Assembly: GCF_003058225.1 (NCBI RefSeq)
Contig: NZ_QBUG01000001.1
Span: 248,001-312,000, forward strand
From: Promicromonospora sp. AC04
Lineage (GTDB): Bacteria; Actinomycetota; Actinomycetes; Actinomycetales; Cellulomonadaceae
Length of the DNA stretch: 64,000 bases
Direction of reading: 5' to 3'
The position numbers and the translations under genes were made by a program. The notes beneath the pieces were generated by a model. The model made no database searches. It was not told where the DNA came from and saw only the letters and a list, made by a program, of their open reading frames with translations. Positions 28,227 through 36,544 of the stretch are shown here, piece by piece. Numbering within the stretch: position 1 is the stretch's first letter; each line of letters opens with the position of its first letter.

Positions 28227-29675
28227 TCAGAACGCACTCATCACGTGCTTGACGCGGGTGTAGTCCTCGAACCCGTACATCGACAGGTCCTTGCCGTACC
28301 CGGAGTGCTTGAAGCCGCCGTGCGGCATCTCGGCGACGAAGGGGATGTGGGTGTTGATCCACACGCAGCCGAAGTCCAGGGCGCGCGACACCCGCATGGC
28401 CGTGCCGTGGTCGGCGGTCCAGACCGAGCTGGCCAGGCCGTAGGCGACGTCGTTCGCCTTGGCGACCGCGTCTGCCTCGTCGGAGAACGTCTGGACCGTG
28501 ATGACCGGGCCGAAGATCTCGGTCTGCACGGCCTCGTCGTCCTGCTGCAGGCCCGCGACGACGGTGGGCTCGTGGAAGTAACCAGTGGTGCCGAGCCGGT
28601 TGCCGCCGGCCACCACCTGCGCGTGCGCGGGCAGGCGGTCCACGAAGCCGAGCACGCGGTCGAGCTGGTGCGGGTTGTTGACCGGCCCGAAGTCGGCGGT
28701 CTCGTCGTCGGGCAGGCCCGTCCTGGTCGCGGCGGCCTGCTCCGCCAGTGCCGCGGTGAAGTCCGCGGCCACCGACTCGTGCACCAGCACGCGCGAGGCC
28801 GCCGTGCAGTCCTGGCCTGCGTTGTAGAAGCCGGCGCCGGCGATGCCCTCGGCGGCGGCCGCGATGTCGGCGTCGCCGAACACGACCACCGGCGCCTTGC
28901 CGCCGAGCTCGAGGTGCACGCGCTTGACGTCGGACGACGCCGCCCGCGCCACCTCCATGCCCGCCCGGACCGAGCCGGTGATGGCGACCATGTCGGGACG
29001 CGCGTGCGACACCAGGGCACGGCCGGTCTCGCGGTCGCCACAGATGACGTTGAAGACGCCGGCCGGCACATGCTCGTTGACGATCTCGGCCAGCAGCAGC
29101 GTGGAGACCGGCGTGGTGTCCGATGGTTTGAGGACGATCGTGTTGCCCGCGGCCAGGGCCGGGGCGATCTTCCACACGGCCATCATCAGCGGGTAGTTCC
29201 ACGGCGTCACCTGGCCGACGACGCCCACCGGCTCGCGACGGATCCACGACGTGTGGCCCTCCAGGTACTCCCCGGCGGCCATGCCCTCCAGGATCCGGGC
29301 CGCGCCCGCGAAGAAGCGGAACTGGTCGGCGCACGGCGGCACCTCGTCGGTGGCGGTGAGGTGCAGCGGCTTGCCCGTGTTGCGGCTCTCCGCCGCCACG
29401 AGCTCCCCCGCACGTGCCTCGATGGTGTCGGCGATCTTGAGGAGGGCGAGCTGCCGCTCCGCGGGCGTGGTGTGCCGCCACTCCGCGAACGCCCGGTCCG
29501 CCGCGGCGTAGGCGGCGGAGACGTCCTGCTCGCCGCTGTTCGGCGAGGTCGCGTAGCCCTCGCCCGTGCTCGGGTCCACGACGGTGAGCGTGTCGCCGTC
29601 GGCCGCGGGGGTCCGCTGCCCGCCCACCAGGTTGAGCAGCTCGGTCTTGGCTTCCGTGCCGGTCGTGGTGCTCAC
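28227..29675 (-). CDS. gamma-aminobutyraldehyde dehydrogenase
   Basis: An NAD(P)-dependent aldehyde dehydrogenase, about 482 residues, most like the PatD/Prr enzymes that oxidise 4-aminobutanal to GABA. It has VTPWNYPLMMAVWKIAPALA, the catalytic Glu in LELGGKAPVVVF and the catalytic Cys in YNAGQDCTAAS. GTG 29675 is preceded by GAGGAGGA; a longer frame to 29732 is open but not needed. It lies 51 bp upstream of potD on the same strand, so it probably leads the same transcript. With the aminotransferase at 30314 it forms a putrescine-to-GABA route. Confidence 0.92.
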   Translation of the reverse strand: MSTTTGTEAKTELLNLVGGQRTPAADGDTLTVVDPSTGEGYATSPNSGEQDVSAAYAAADRAFAEWRHTTPAERQLALLKIADTIEARAGELVAAESRNTGKPLHLTATDEVPPCADQFRFFAGAARILEGMAAGEYLEGHTSWIRREPVGVVGQVTPWNYPLMMAVWKIAPALAAGNTIVLKPSDTTPVSTLLLAEIVNEHVPAGVFNVICGDRETGRALVSHARPDMVAITGSVRAGMEVARAASSDVKRVHLELGGKAPVVVFGDADIAAAAEGIAGAGFYNAGQDCTAASRVLVHESVAADFTAALAEQAAATRTGLPDDETADFGPVNNPHQLDRVLGFVDRLPAHAQVVAGGNRLGTTGYFHEPTVVAGLQQDDEAVQTEIFGPVITVQTFSDEADAVAKANDVAYGLASSVWTADHGTAMRVSRALDFGCVWINTHIPFVAEMPHGGFKHSGYGKDLSMYGFEDYTRVKHVMSAF

Positions 29676-29734
29676 GGTCCTCCTCGGTCTCGACGTGGTC
29701 AGGACCGTAGGGGACCGACGTGCGCACAACAAAG

Positions 29735-29771
29735 GAATCCGTGTTACCCGGCGGTAAACTGTTGCGGATTC
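29735..29771. promoter_or_regulatory. dyad in divergent polyamine promoter region
   Basis: Between the divergent dehydrogenase and Lrp genes lie nested inverted repeats: TTACC-CGGC-GGTAA (29744-29757) and outer arms GAATCCG/CGGATTC (29735-29741, 29765-29771), in a locally AT-rich patch. Lrp-family regulators often bind such sites near their own gene. The pairing with the adjacent Lrp is inferred. Confidence 0.5.
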
Positions 29772-29840
29772 AGTGGTCCGGAATGTTTCTCACGACGGAT
29801 CTGCTTGCGTTCAGCGCCCTCTCATGGTCAACATTCAGCC

Positions 29841-30317
29841 ATGCCCCGCTCCCCAGCCACCAGCTCGGCGCCGGTGCTCGACGACGCCGCGAAGGCGATC
29901 ATCGAGCAGCTTCAGGCCGACGGCCGACGCTCGTACGCTGCGATCGCCCAGGCCGTTGGCCTGTCCGAGGCCGCGGTGCGCCAGCGCGTGCAGCGGCTGG
30001 TGGACCACGGCGTGGTGCAGATCGTCGCCGTCACCGACCCGCTCCAGGTGGGTTTCGCCCGCCAGGCGATGATCGGCATCAAGGCCAGCGGGGACATCGA
30101 GGACCTCGCCGACAGCCTGGCCGACGTCGAGGGCGTCGACTATGTGGTGATCACAGCGGGCGGGTTCGACCTGCTCGTCGAGGTGGTCTGCGAGGACGAC
30201 GACCAGCTGCTCGAGATCGTCAACAGGCAGATCCGCTCGCTTCCTGGTGTGCTGACCACAGAGACCTTCGTCTATCTCAAGCTCCGTAAACAGCTCTACA
30301 ACTGGGGAACACGATGA
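29841..30317 (+). CDS. Lrp/AsnC family regulator
   Basis: 158 residues. The N-terminal winged helix-turn-helix (AAKAIIEQLQADGRRSYAAI, then GLSEAAVRQRVQRLVDHG) is followed by a RAM ligand domain (VGFARQAMIGIKASGDIEDL to LPGVLTTETFVYLK). Its stop overlaps the aminotransferase start (ATGA), and it is divergent from the dehydrogenase/pot operon. It is therefore the likely regulator of polyamine uptake and breakdown, probably responding to a polyamine or its product. ATG 29841 gives MPRSPATSS. Confidence 0.92.
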   Translation: MPRSPATSSAPVLDDAAKAIIEQLQADGRRSYAAIAQAVGLSEAAVRQRVQRLVDHGVVQIVAVTDPLQVGFARQAMIGIKASGDIEDLADSLADVEGVDYVVITAGGFDLLVEVVCEDDDQLLEIVNRQIRSLPGVLTTETFVYLKLRKQLYNWGTR

Positions 30318-31732
30318 CTGAAATCTCTACGCCCGCCGCCCCCTCCGCCGTCGGGCCGAATCTCACGCCGCGCGGGACCGCGCGGGACGACGCCGCCCGC
30401 CGTCACCTCTGGGGACACTTCACGCGGCAGTCCGCGTGGGACGCCGGCGTGCCCACGCTGGTGCGCGGCGAGGGCCACCACGTATGGGACGCGCAGGGCC
30501 GCAAGTACATCGACGGGCTCTCGGGGCTGTTCGTGGTCCAGGCCGGGCACGGCCGCCGGGTGCTCGCCGAGGCCGCGGCCAAACAGGCGGGCGAGCTCGC
30601 CTTCTTCCCGCTGTGGTCGTTCGCGCATCCGCCGGCCATCGACCTGGCCGAGCGGCTCGCCCACCACGCGCCCGGCGACCTGAACCGCGTCTTCTTCACG
30701 ACTGGCGGGTCCGAGGCGGTGGAGACGGCGTTCAAGCTGGCCAAGCAGTACTGGAAGCTGCAGGGCAAGCCGGGCAAGTACAAGGTAATCTCCCGGTCCA
30801 TCGCCTACCACGGCACCACGCACGGCGCCCTGTCCGTGACGGGCCTGCCGGGCCTCAAGGAGCCGTACGAGCCCCTGGTGCCGGGCGCGCACAAGGTGCC
30901 CAACACCAACATCTACCGGGCGGCCGAGGATCTGCGCGACGACCCGAAGGCGTTCGGCCGCTGGGCCGCGGACCAGATCGAGACGCTGATAGAGATGGAG
31001 GGGCCCGACTCGGTGGCCGCCGTCTTCCTCGAGCCGGTGCAGAACGCGGGCGGGTGCTTCCCGCCGCCGCCCGGGTACTTCGAGCGGGTACGCGAGATCT
31101 GCGACAAGTACGACGTCCTTCTGGTCTCGGACGAGGTCATCTGCGCGTTCGGCCGCATCGGGTCGATCTTCGCGTGCGACGACTTCGGCTACGTGCCCGA
31201 CATGATCACGTGCGCCAAGGGCATGTCGTCGGGCTACTCCCCGATCGGCGCGTGCATCGTCAGCGACAAGATCTTCGAGCCGTTCGCGACCGGGTCCACG
31301 AGCTTCGCGCACGGGTACACCTTCGGCGGGCACCCGGTGTCGGCGGCGGTCTCCATGGCGAACCTCGACATCTTCGAGTCCGAGAACCTGACCGGGCGCG
31401 TCAAGGAGAATGCGCCGGTCCTCCGGTCGACCCTGGAGAAGCTGTACGACCTGCCGATCGTCGGCGACGTACGCGGCGCCGGGTACTTCTACGGGATCGA
31501 GCTCGTCAAGGACAAGGACACCCGGGAGACCTTCTCCGACGACGAGGCGGAGCGCCTGCTGCGCGGGTTCCTCACCCCGGCGCTGTTCGAGGCCGGCCTT
31601 TACTGCCGGGCCGACGATCGCGGCGACCCCGTTGTGCAGCTCGCGCCGCCGCTCACGACCGGGCCGGCGGAGTTCAACGAGATCGAGCAGATCCTGCGGG
31701 GGGTGCTGAGCGAGGCGTGGACGAAGCTGTGA
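30314..31732 (+). CDS. class III aminotransferase, probable putrescine/diamine aminotransferase
   Basis: A PLP-dependent fold-type I transaminase of 472 residues. The PLP lysine is in TCAKGMSSGYSPIGA; other landmarks are FFTTGGSEAVETAFKLAKQY, ISRSIAYHGTTHGA and LVSDEVICAFGRIG. It resembles omega-amino acid:pyruvate and SpuC-type putrescine transaminases. With the dehydrogenase, the pot transporter and the Lrp regulator around it, putrescine to 4-aminobutanal is the most likely reaction; the amino acceptor is not visible from the sequence. The start overlaps the Lrp stop, so the two are translationally coupled. Confidence 0.88.
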   Translation: MTEISTPAAPSAVGPNLTPRGTARDDAARRHLWGHFTRQSAWDAGVPTLVRGEGHHVWDAQGRKYIDGLSGLFVVQAGHGRRVLAEAAAKQAGELAFFPLWSFAHPPAIDLAERLAHHAPGDLNRVFFTTGGSEAVETAFKLAKQYWKLQGKPGKYKVISRSIAYHGTTHGALSVTGLPGLKEPYEPLVPGAHKVPNTNIYRAAEDLRDDPKAFGRWAADQIETLIEMEGPDSVAAVFLEPVQNAGGCFPPPPGYFERVREICDKYDVLLVSDEVICAFGRIGSIFACDDFGYVPDMITCAKGMSSGYSPIGACIVSDKIFEPFATGSTSFAHGYTFGGHPVSAAVSMANLDIFESENLTGRVKENAPVLRSTLEKLYDLPIVGDVRGAGYFYGIELVKDKDTRETFSDDEAERLLRGFLTPALFEAGLYCRADDRGDPVVQLAPPLTTGPAEFNEIEQILRGVLSEAWTKL

Positions 31733-31746
31733 GTTGAGCGGCGGCG

Positions 31747-31901
31747 CCGAACCGCAGGTTGGTCACCGATCGGGCGACCGAACCGCAGGTTGATCGCACA
31801 TCAGGGGGCCGAGCCGATTGTTGATCACGCATCACCCGCTCGATCGACAGGTGACTTGCGGCTCGACGCCCTCGACCGACCACTGTGTTGCGGTTCGGCG
31901 A
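31747..31901. repeat. 31-bp-periodic intergenic repeat with inverted copies
   Basis: The gap between the convergent aminotransferase and SDR genes carries three direct copies of CCGAACCGCAGGTTG-like sequence starting at 31747, 31778 and 31809 (exactly 31 bp apart). Two inverted copies follow (GACTTGCGGCTCG about 31853-31865 and GTTGCGGTTCGGCG about 31884-31897). The whole could fold into a large cruciform. Similar CGAACCGCAACCT units occur at 57882-58065. The array is too short and the units too degenerate for CRISPR. Confidence 0.7.
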
Positions 31902-31917
31902 CTGGCTCGCGCGGCCA

Positions 31918-32904
31918 CTAGACCTTCAGCAGCTGCTCGCTCAGGTCCCACAGCCGTTCGGCCGAGCTCGGGTCGATCGAGTGGGACACGACGTCGGCCG
32001 TGACCTCCCGCGCGGTGGGCGCCGGCTGGTTGTCGTTCAGCTGTGAGATGTCGCTGTTGTTCAGGTACACGCCGCCGACGTCGGACAGCAGCGGGCTGGT
32101 GGCGCCGAACACGATGGTGGCGGCCCCCTGCTCCTCGGTCTTCTTCCCGTGCTCTGGGTCGATGATCGGCCGGCCGGCGTCGTCGATCAGACCCATGGCG
32201 CGCTGCGCATCCACACCCACCGAGCTGTTGAACGACGTCGTGGCGATGACGCCCGGGTGGGCCGCGAAGGCGCGGATGCCCTCGTCGGCCCACCGCCGGT
32301 CCAGCTCGACCGTGAACAGCACGTTCGCGGTCTTGGACTGGGCGTAGGCGAGGTTGGGGTCGTAGCCGCCGCCGGTGAAGTTCGGGTCGTCCCACAGGAT
32401 GTCGGACATCCGCTGGGCGCCCGAGGTCGTGTTGACCACCCGGGCACCGTCGGCCGCCTTGAGTGCGGGGTGCAGGCCAAGGGTGAGCTGGAAGTGGCCG
32501 AGGTGGTTGGTCGCGAACTGCGCCTCGTAGCCGCGCGCGTCTCGCACGATCTGGGCGGGGGCCGGGTAGCCCGCGTTGTTGATCAGGATGTGCAGGGGGC
32601 GGCCGGATTCCAGGTACTTCGCGACGAACGTATCGATCGACGCCGGGTCTATGAGATCCAGTCGCGCGACCTCGACTCGTTCGATCCCGGCCACCGCGGC
32701 GGCGGCACGGTCCGTATCACGCGAGCCGACGGTGACCGAGGCGCCAGCCTTAGACAGCGCCCGGGTGGCCACCAGGCCGAGGCCGGAGTGGCCGCCCGTG
32801 ACGATGACGTTCTCGCCGGTCAGGTCGATGCCCGCGAGGACGTCGTCGACCGTCGAGGCGGCGGTGAATCCGGTACCGATGGGGTGGTGCTGCCTGTGGG
32901 TCAT
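31918..32904 (-). CDS. short-chain dehydrogenase/reductase
   Basis: A 328-residue classical/extended SDR: nucleotide motif TGGHSGLG (about residues 35-42), NNAG strand, and catalytic YAQSK. It resembles the retinol-dehydrogenase/protochlorophyllide-reductase-like SDRs with a C-terminal extension and an Asn-rich segment (VYLNNSDISQLNDNQ). The substrate is unknown. AAAGGA lies upstream of ATG 32904. It is 52 bp downstream of the aldo/keto reductase on the same strand, so probably one operon under the divergent TetR. Confidence 0.9.
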   Translation of the reverse strand: MTHRQHHPIGTGFTAASTVDDVLAGIDLTGENVIVTGGHSGLGLVATRALSKAGASVTVGSRDTDRAAAAVAGIERVEVARLDLIDPASIDTFVAKYLESGRPLHILINNAGYPAPAQIVRDARGYEAQFATNHLGHFQLTLGLHPALKAADGARVVNTTSGAQRMSDILWDDPNFTGGGYDPNLAYAQSKTANVLFTVELDRRWADEGIRAFAAHPGVIATTSFNSSVGVDAQRAMGLIDDAGRPIIDPEHGKKTEEQGAATIVFGATSPLLSDVGGVYLNNSDISQLNDNQPAPTAREVTADVVSHSIDPSSAERLWDLSEQLLKV

Positions 32905-32956
32905 GACGGTTCCTTTCGCGCGGTGGGACGGTGGCGCGGGGCGCCGCGGTGCGTCG

Positions 32957-33988
32957 TCAGGCAGCCGCCGCCCGCTCCTCCGCGGGCCGACGGCGCAGCG
33001 GCGCGTGCTGGATGGCCGGCGGGTCGTAGGCCATGTCGAGGCGACTGACGTCGGTACCCGGCGGCACGATGGCGTCGATCCGGTCGAGGATCTCGTCGCT
33101 CAGCACCACCTCCGCGCCGGCGAGCGCACTGTCGAGCTGGTCCATCGTCCGCGGTCCGATGATCGCGGACGTGACGCCCGGGTGGGCGATGGCGAACGCC
33201 ATCGCGAGGTGGTTCAGCGGGATCCCGGCGTCCTGCGCGACGGGGATGAGCTGCTCGACGACGTCGAGGCGGCGCTCGTCGCGCAGGTGCGCGAAGCCGA
33301 ACTGCGCCCGGTGAGTGTCGTTGCCCTGACCCTTGCGGTACCTGCCGGTGAGCATGCCGCCCGCCAGCGGGCTCCACACGAGGGTGCCCATGCCGTACTG
33401 CTGCGCGACCGGCAGGACGTCGCGCTCGATGCCGCGGTTCAGGATCGAGTACGGGGGCTGCTCGGTGCGGAAGCGCTCCAGGCCGCGCCGCTCGGCGACC
33501 CACTGCGCCTGGACGATGTCGGCGGCGGGCATGGTGGACGAGCCGATGGCCCGCACCTTGCCGGAGTTGATGAGGTAGGTCAGCGCCGCCAGCGTGTCCT
33601 CGACGTCGGTCTCGGGGTCGGGCCGGTGGATCTGGTACAGGTCGATGTAGTCGGTGCCCAGGCGGCGCAGGGAGTTCTCGACCTCGGCGATGATCCAGCG
33701 GCGGGAGTTGCCGCGGTGGTTGGGGTCGTCGCTCATGGGCAGGTGCACCTTGGTGGCGAGCACGACGTCGTCGCGCCGCCCCTTGAGCGCCTTGCCCACT
33801 ATCTCCTCGGACTCGCCGTGGGAGTACGCGTCGGCCGTGTCGATGAAGTTGATGCCCGCGTCGAGCGCCCTGTGGATGATCTTGATCGAGTCTTCGTGGT
33901 CGGGGTTGCCGACCGCGCCGAACATCATCGCGCCGAGCGCGTAGGGGCTGACCTTGATGCCGGTCCGGCCGAGGCTGCGGTACTGCAT
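32957..33988 (-). CDS. aldo/keto reductase
   Basis: An NADPH-dependent oxidoreductase of the AKR superfamily, 343 residues, (beta/alpha)8 barrel. Catalytic Asp and Tyr are in FIDTADAYSHGESE, the Lys in VLATKVHLP and the His in DLYQIHRPD. The C-terminal cofactor segment is TSAIIGPRTMDQLDSALAG. The substrate is unknown; a carbonyl or xenobiotic aldehyde is usual. GGAGG precedes ATG 33988. It is divergent from the TetR gene at 34112 with a long dyad between them. Confidence 0.93.
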   Translation of the reverse strand: MQYRSLGRTGIKVSPYALGAMMFGAVGNPDHEDSIKIIHRALDAGINFIDTADAYSHGESEEIVGKALKGRRDDVVLATKVHLPMSDDPNHRGNSRRWIIAEVENSLRRLGTDYIDLYQIHRPDPETDVEDTLAALTYLINSGKVRAIGSSTMPAADIVQAQWVAERRGLERFRTEQPPYSILNRGIERDVLPVAQQYGMGTLVWSPLAGGMLTGRYRKGQGNDTHRAQFGFAHLRDERRLDVVEQLIPVAQDAGIPLNHLAMAFAIAHPGVTSAIIGPRTMDQLDSALAGAEVVLSDEILDRIDAIVPPGTDVSRLDMAYDPPAIQHAPLRRRPAEERAAAA

Positions 33989-34051
33989 GGGGCCCTCCTG
34001 GGGTCGAGAGGTCTGGTGAGCGCCGTCGCGATGCCGTACTCTGGAACTAAG

Positions 34052-34089
34052 CGGAACGCTCTTCCAGAACTATATGGAAAGGCGTTCCG
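34052..34089. promoter_or_regulatory. long dyad operator between TetR and AKR genes
   Basis: Two nested inverted repeats share one centre: CGGAACGC (34052-34059) with GCGTTCCG (34082-34089), and TTCCA (34062-34066) with TGGAA (34075-34079), around an AT-rich core. It sits between the divergent aldo/keto reductase and TetR genes and is the likely operator for both promoters. Confidence 0.7.
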
Positions 34090-34111
34090 GTTAGCAAGCG
34101 ATCGGAGAGAA

Positions 34112-34717
34112 GTGACCCAGAACACAGCGTCGCGGCCGCTGCGCGCAGACGCGCAGCGCAACATCGACGCGCTGCTCGACGCCGCCAAGGCCGTCTTCGG
34201 CACGTCGGGCGTCGACGCGCCCGCGAAGGAGATCGCCGACGTCGCCGGGGTCGGCGTCGGGACGCTGTACCGGCACTTCCCCAAGCGCTCGGACCTGGTC
34301 AAGGCCGTGTTCCAGAACGAGGTGGACGCCTGCGCCGACGCGGCCCCCGTCCTCGCGGAGAAGTACGAGCCGGTCGTGGCGCTCGAGAAGTGGCTCCACC
34401 GGTACACGGAGTTCCTGGCGACCAAGCGCGGGCTCGCCTCGGCCCTGCACTCGGGCGACCCGGCATTCGACGCCCTGCCCGCCTACTTCATCGGGCGGCT
34501 GGGCCCCTCCGTCGGCTCGCTCGTCGACGCCGCGGTCGACGCCGGCGAGATCCGCGCTGTCGCCAGCCCCAAGGACCTCCTGTACGCCGTCTCCAAGCTG
34601 TGCCTGCCCATGCACGACGAGGAGCCGAACCACGGTGGGCGCATGCTCGACCTGCTCGTCGACGGGCTGCAGCACGGGGTCAGTGAAGACCATCCTGTTC
34701 GTAGCCGACGCCCGTGA
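34112..34717 (+). CDS. TetR-family transcriptional regulator
   Basis: About 201 residues. The HTH is in the first 60 residues (RNIDALLDAAKAVFG, then EIADVAGVGVGTLYRHFPKRSDLV). The C-terminal part resembles the SbtR-type TetR domain (LHRYTEFLATKRGLASALHSG). GTG 34112 is preceded by GGAGAG. It probably represses the divergent AKR-SDR operon. Its last 38 bp overlap the convergent DUF1963 gene, so the final residues (SEDHPVRSRRP) are encoded on DNA also coding on the other strand. Confidence 0.9.
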   Translation: MTQNTASRPLRADAQRNIDALLDAAKAVFGTSGVDAPAKEIADVAGVGVGTLYRHFPKRSDLVKAVFQNEVDACADAAPVLAEKYEPVVALEKWLHRYTEFLATKRGLASALHSGDPAFDALPAYFIGRLGPSVGSLVDAAVDAGEIRAVASPKDLLYAVSKLCLPMHDEEPNHGGRMLDLLVDGLQHGVSEDHPVRSRRP

Positions 34718-35474
34718 ACCTGCCGGCCCGCAGGTCGTCAGGAGAGACCATGACACGCTCGAATCCGCCGTCGTGATCCTCGGCATCCCACAGGTGGTCC
34801 GGAAGCGTGAGGAGATGTGCGTAGTCGTCGTCCCGTCTTCCTACCCATTGGTCGATGTATGGCCAGCCGAACGCCTGAGCGTCTCCGGGCCGGCACCTGA
34901 ACTTCTCCCAGCAGTAGTCGACCCAGGCCTCAGCGAACCGCTCGTGGGAACGAAGTCCTCGTCCGTCACCGTCATCGAGGTCGGGTAGCGCCCGGAAGTC
35001 GAACGACTTCAGGATCGGGTCGTAGGACTCCCCCACCAACGACGGCAGGGTGACGATGGGGGTGGCGTTCAGCGGTTGCCGGTCAAGCACCTGGGCGGGT
35101 TCCGGAGCCGCGACCTCGATGGCGCGTGCCGGGTCGGCCAGCACGATCTGGAACTCGTCCGGCTGAAACCGGAACACGTTGACCACACCGAGCCGCGTGG
35201 GCAGCTGGTCGTCGAGCCATGGTGCGAGCTCGTCGGTGTCCAGCACTGCGACCAGGCCGAGCGGACGGCCTCCCCCGGTCTCGGGCCACCGCGTTCCCGG
35301 CTCCAGCAGTGCGGGGCCGCCGACGTGGCACCGGCCGGTCTGCGGCGCGTCGTCGCTAGCGCGCCCGAGGGCAAACGCGGGCTTGGCCAACGCGGCGAGC
35401 CGAGCTCCCAGGTCTTCGCCGAGGTGCCCGACGCACATCGCCCGAATCTCGGCCAAAACACCCTCGTTGTCCAT
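34680..35474 (-). CDS. DUF1963 (YwqG-like) protein
   Basis: About 264 residues. Typical DUF1963 features are GRCHVGGPALLEPGTRWPE near the N-terminus, a run LGLVAVLDTDELAPWL, and a C-terminal half with WPYIDQWVGRR. Members are cytosolic proteins of unknown function, often found near polymorphic-toxin or stress genes; no such partner is adjacent here. ATG 35474 (MDNEGVLAEIR) was chosen over an earlier in-frame start. Base composition is less GC-biased than flanking genes. It overlaps the TetR gene tail to tail by 38 bp. Confidence 0.82.
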   Translation of the reverse strand: MDNEGVLAEIRAMCVGHLGEDLGARLAALAKPAFALGRASDDAPQTGRCHVGGPALLEPGTRWPETGGGRPLGLVAVLDTDELAPWLDDQLPTRLGVVNVFRFQPDEFQIVLADPARAIEVAAPEPAQVLDRQPLNATPIVTLPSLVGESYDPILKSFDFRALPDLDDGDGRGLRSHERFAEAWVDYCWEKFRCRPGDAQAFGWPYIDQWVGRRDDDYAHLLTLPDHLWDAEDHDGGFERVMVSPDDLRAGRFTGVGYEQDGLH

Positions 35475-35548
35475 AAGCCGATTACAGCAGAGAACCACGA
35501 CCAGCCCGGTTCCGAACACCGCCCCAACCTGTCTAAGGTGGGCCCCAC

Positions 35549-35626
35549 ATGGCGCGGGGCGCCAGGACCAGAGCCTGGCTGAGATGCACCCGTGGAACCT
35601 GATCTAGGTAGTGCTAGCGAAGGGAA
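35549..35626 (+). promoter_or_regulatory. TPP riboswitch (THI element)
   Basis: The leader of the thiM-thiE-thiD operon contains the conserved thi-box pieces in order: a GGGGCGCC stem (about 35555-35562), GGCTGAGATGCACCC (35577-35591), GAACCTGATCTAGGTAG (about 35595-35611) and the terminal GCGAAGGGA (about 35617-35625). GAAGGGA is also the Shine-Dalgarno of thiM, only seven bases before its ATG at 35633. TPP binding would therefore be expected to hide the ribosome site. Confidence 0.93.
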
Positions 35627-35632
35627 CGCCTC

Positions 35633-36544
35633 ATGGGCTCCGTCCTGCCCGACGCCGTCGCGTCGGTAGTCACCGCGGTGCGCACCACCGCTCCCCTGGT
35701 GCACTGCGTGACCAACGTCGTGGTCACCAACTTCACCGCCAACATCCTGCTCGCCGCCGGTGCGGCGCCGGCCATGGTCGCCGACCCCGAGGAGGCACCG
35801 GTCATGGCCGGCGCCGCGGGCGGCCTGCTGATCAACCTCGGCACCGTCGAGGGCATCCAGGCGGACGGCATGCGGGCCGCCGTCGACGGCGCGACCGCCG
35901 CGGGCGTGCCGTGGGTGCTCGACCCCGTCGCCATCGGCGCGCTGCCGCTGCGCACCCGGCTCGCGGCCGAGCTCTTCGCGCGCGGCCCCGCCGTCGTGCG
36001 CGGCAACGCGTCCGAGGTCCAGGCGCTTGCCGGCGGTTCCGGCGGCCGGGGCGTCGACTCCCTGGACACGCCCGACGGCGTGCGGGGCGTCGCGCTCGAC
36101 CTCGCCCGGTCGTCGGGCGCGGTGATCGCCGTCAGCGGTGCGTCCGACCTGATCACCGACGGCGAGCGGGTCGTGCGCGTGAGCGCGGGCACTCCCCTGA
36201 TGACGCGGGTCACGGGGGTCGGGTGCTCGCTCGGCGCCCTGGTCGCGGCCTGCGCCGCCGTCACCGAGGACCGCTTGCTCGCCGCCGTCGCCGCGACGGC
36301 GTGGCTGTGCGTCGCCGCCGACCTCACCGCCTCGGCGACGCCCGGCAGCTTCGCGGTCGAGCTGGTCGACCGGGTCTTCGACGTCGACCCGGAGGCGGTC
36401 GGGTACGGCGCCGGCATCGTGAACGAAGCCGCGGCCCGGTCCGGCGCCGGGTTCACCACCGGGTTCACCACCGGGCCCAGCAACAGGTCCACCACCGGGC
36501 CCGGCGCCGCGGGCACGCACGAGTCCGCGCGGGCCGACGTATGA
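35633..36544 (+). CDS. thiM: hydroxyethylthiazole kinase
   Basis: Phosphorylates 4-methyl-5-(2-hydroxyethyl)thiazole for thiamin salvage. 303 residues, ribokinase-like fold. HCVTNVVVTNFTANILLAAG at the N-terminus and VTGVGCSLGALVAACAAV (the anion hole with its Cys) are diagnostic. The C-terminus carries a repetitive Gly/Thr/Ser tail (FTTGFTTGPSNRSTTGPG). It is first in the TPP-riboswitch operon, and its stop overlaps thiE by four bases. Confidence 0.95.
   Translation: MGSVLPDAVASVVTAVRTTAPLVHCVTNVVVTNFTANILLAAGAAPAMVADPEEAPVMAGAAGGLLINLGTVEGIQADGMRAAVDGATAAGVPWVLDPVAIGALPLRTRLAAELFARGPAVVRGNASEVQALAGGSGGRGVDSLDTPDGVRGVALDLARSSGAVIAVSGASDLITDGERVVRVSAGTPLMTRVTGVGCSLGALVAACAAVTEDRLLAAVAATAWLCVAADLTASATPGSFAVELVDRVFDVDPEAVGYGAGIVNEAAARSGAGFTTGFTTGPSNRSTTGPGAAGTHESARADV

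Noticed and set aside
26895-29840. Plus-strand frame leading into the Lrp gene
   Set aside because: It is antisense to potD and the dehydrogenase; the Lrp family start lies at 29841.
31747-31901. Possible CRISPR array (31-bp spacing)
   Set aside because: Only three degenerate direct units with inverted copies, no uniform repeats or unique spacers of normal length, and no cas genes.
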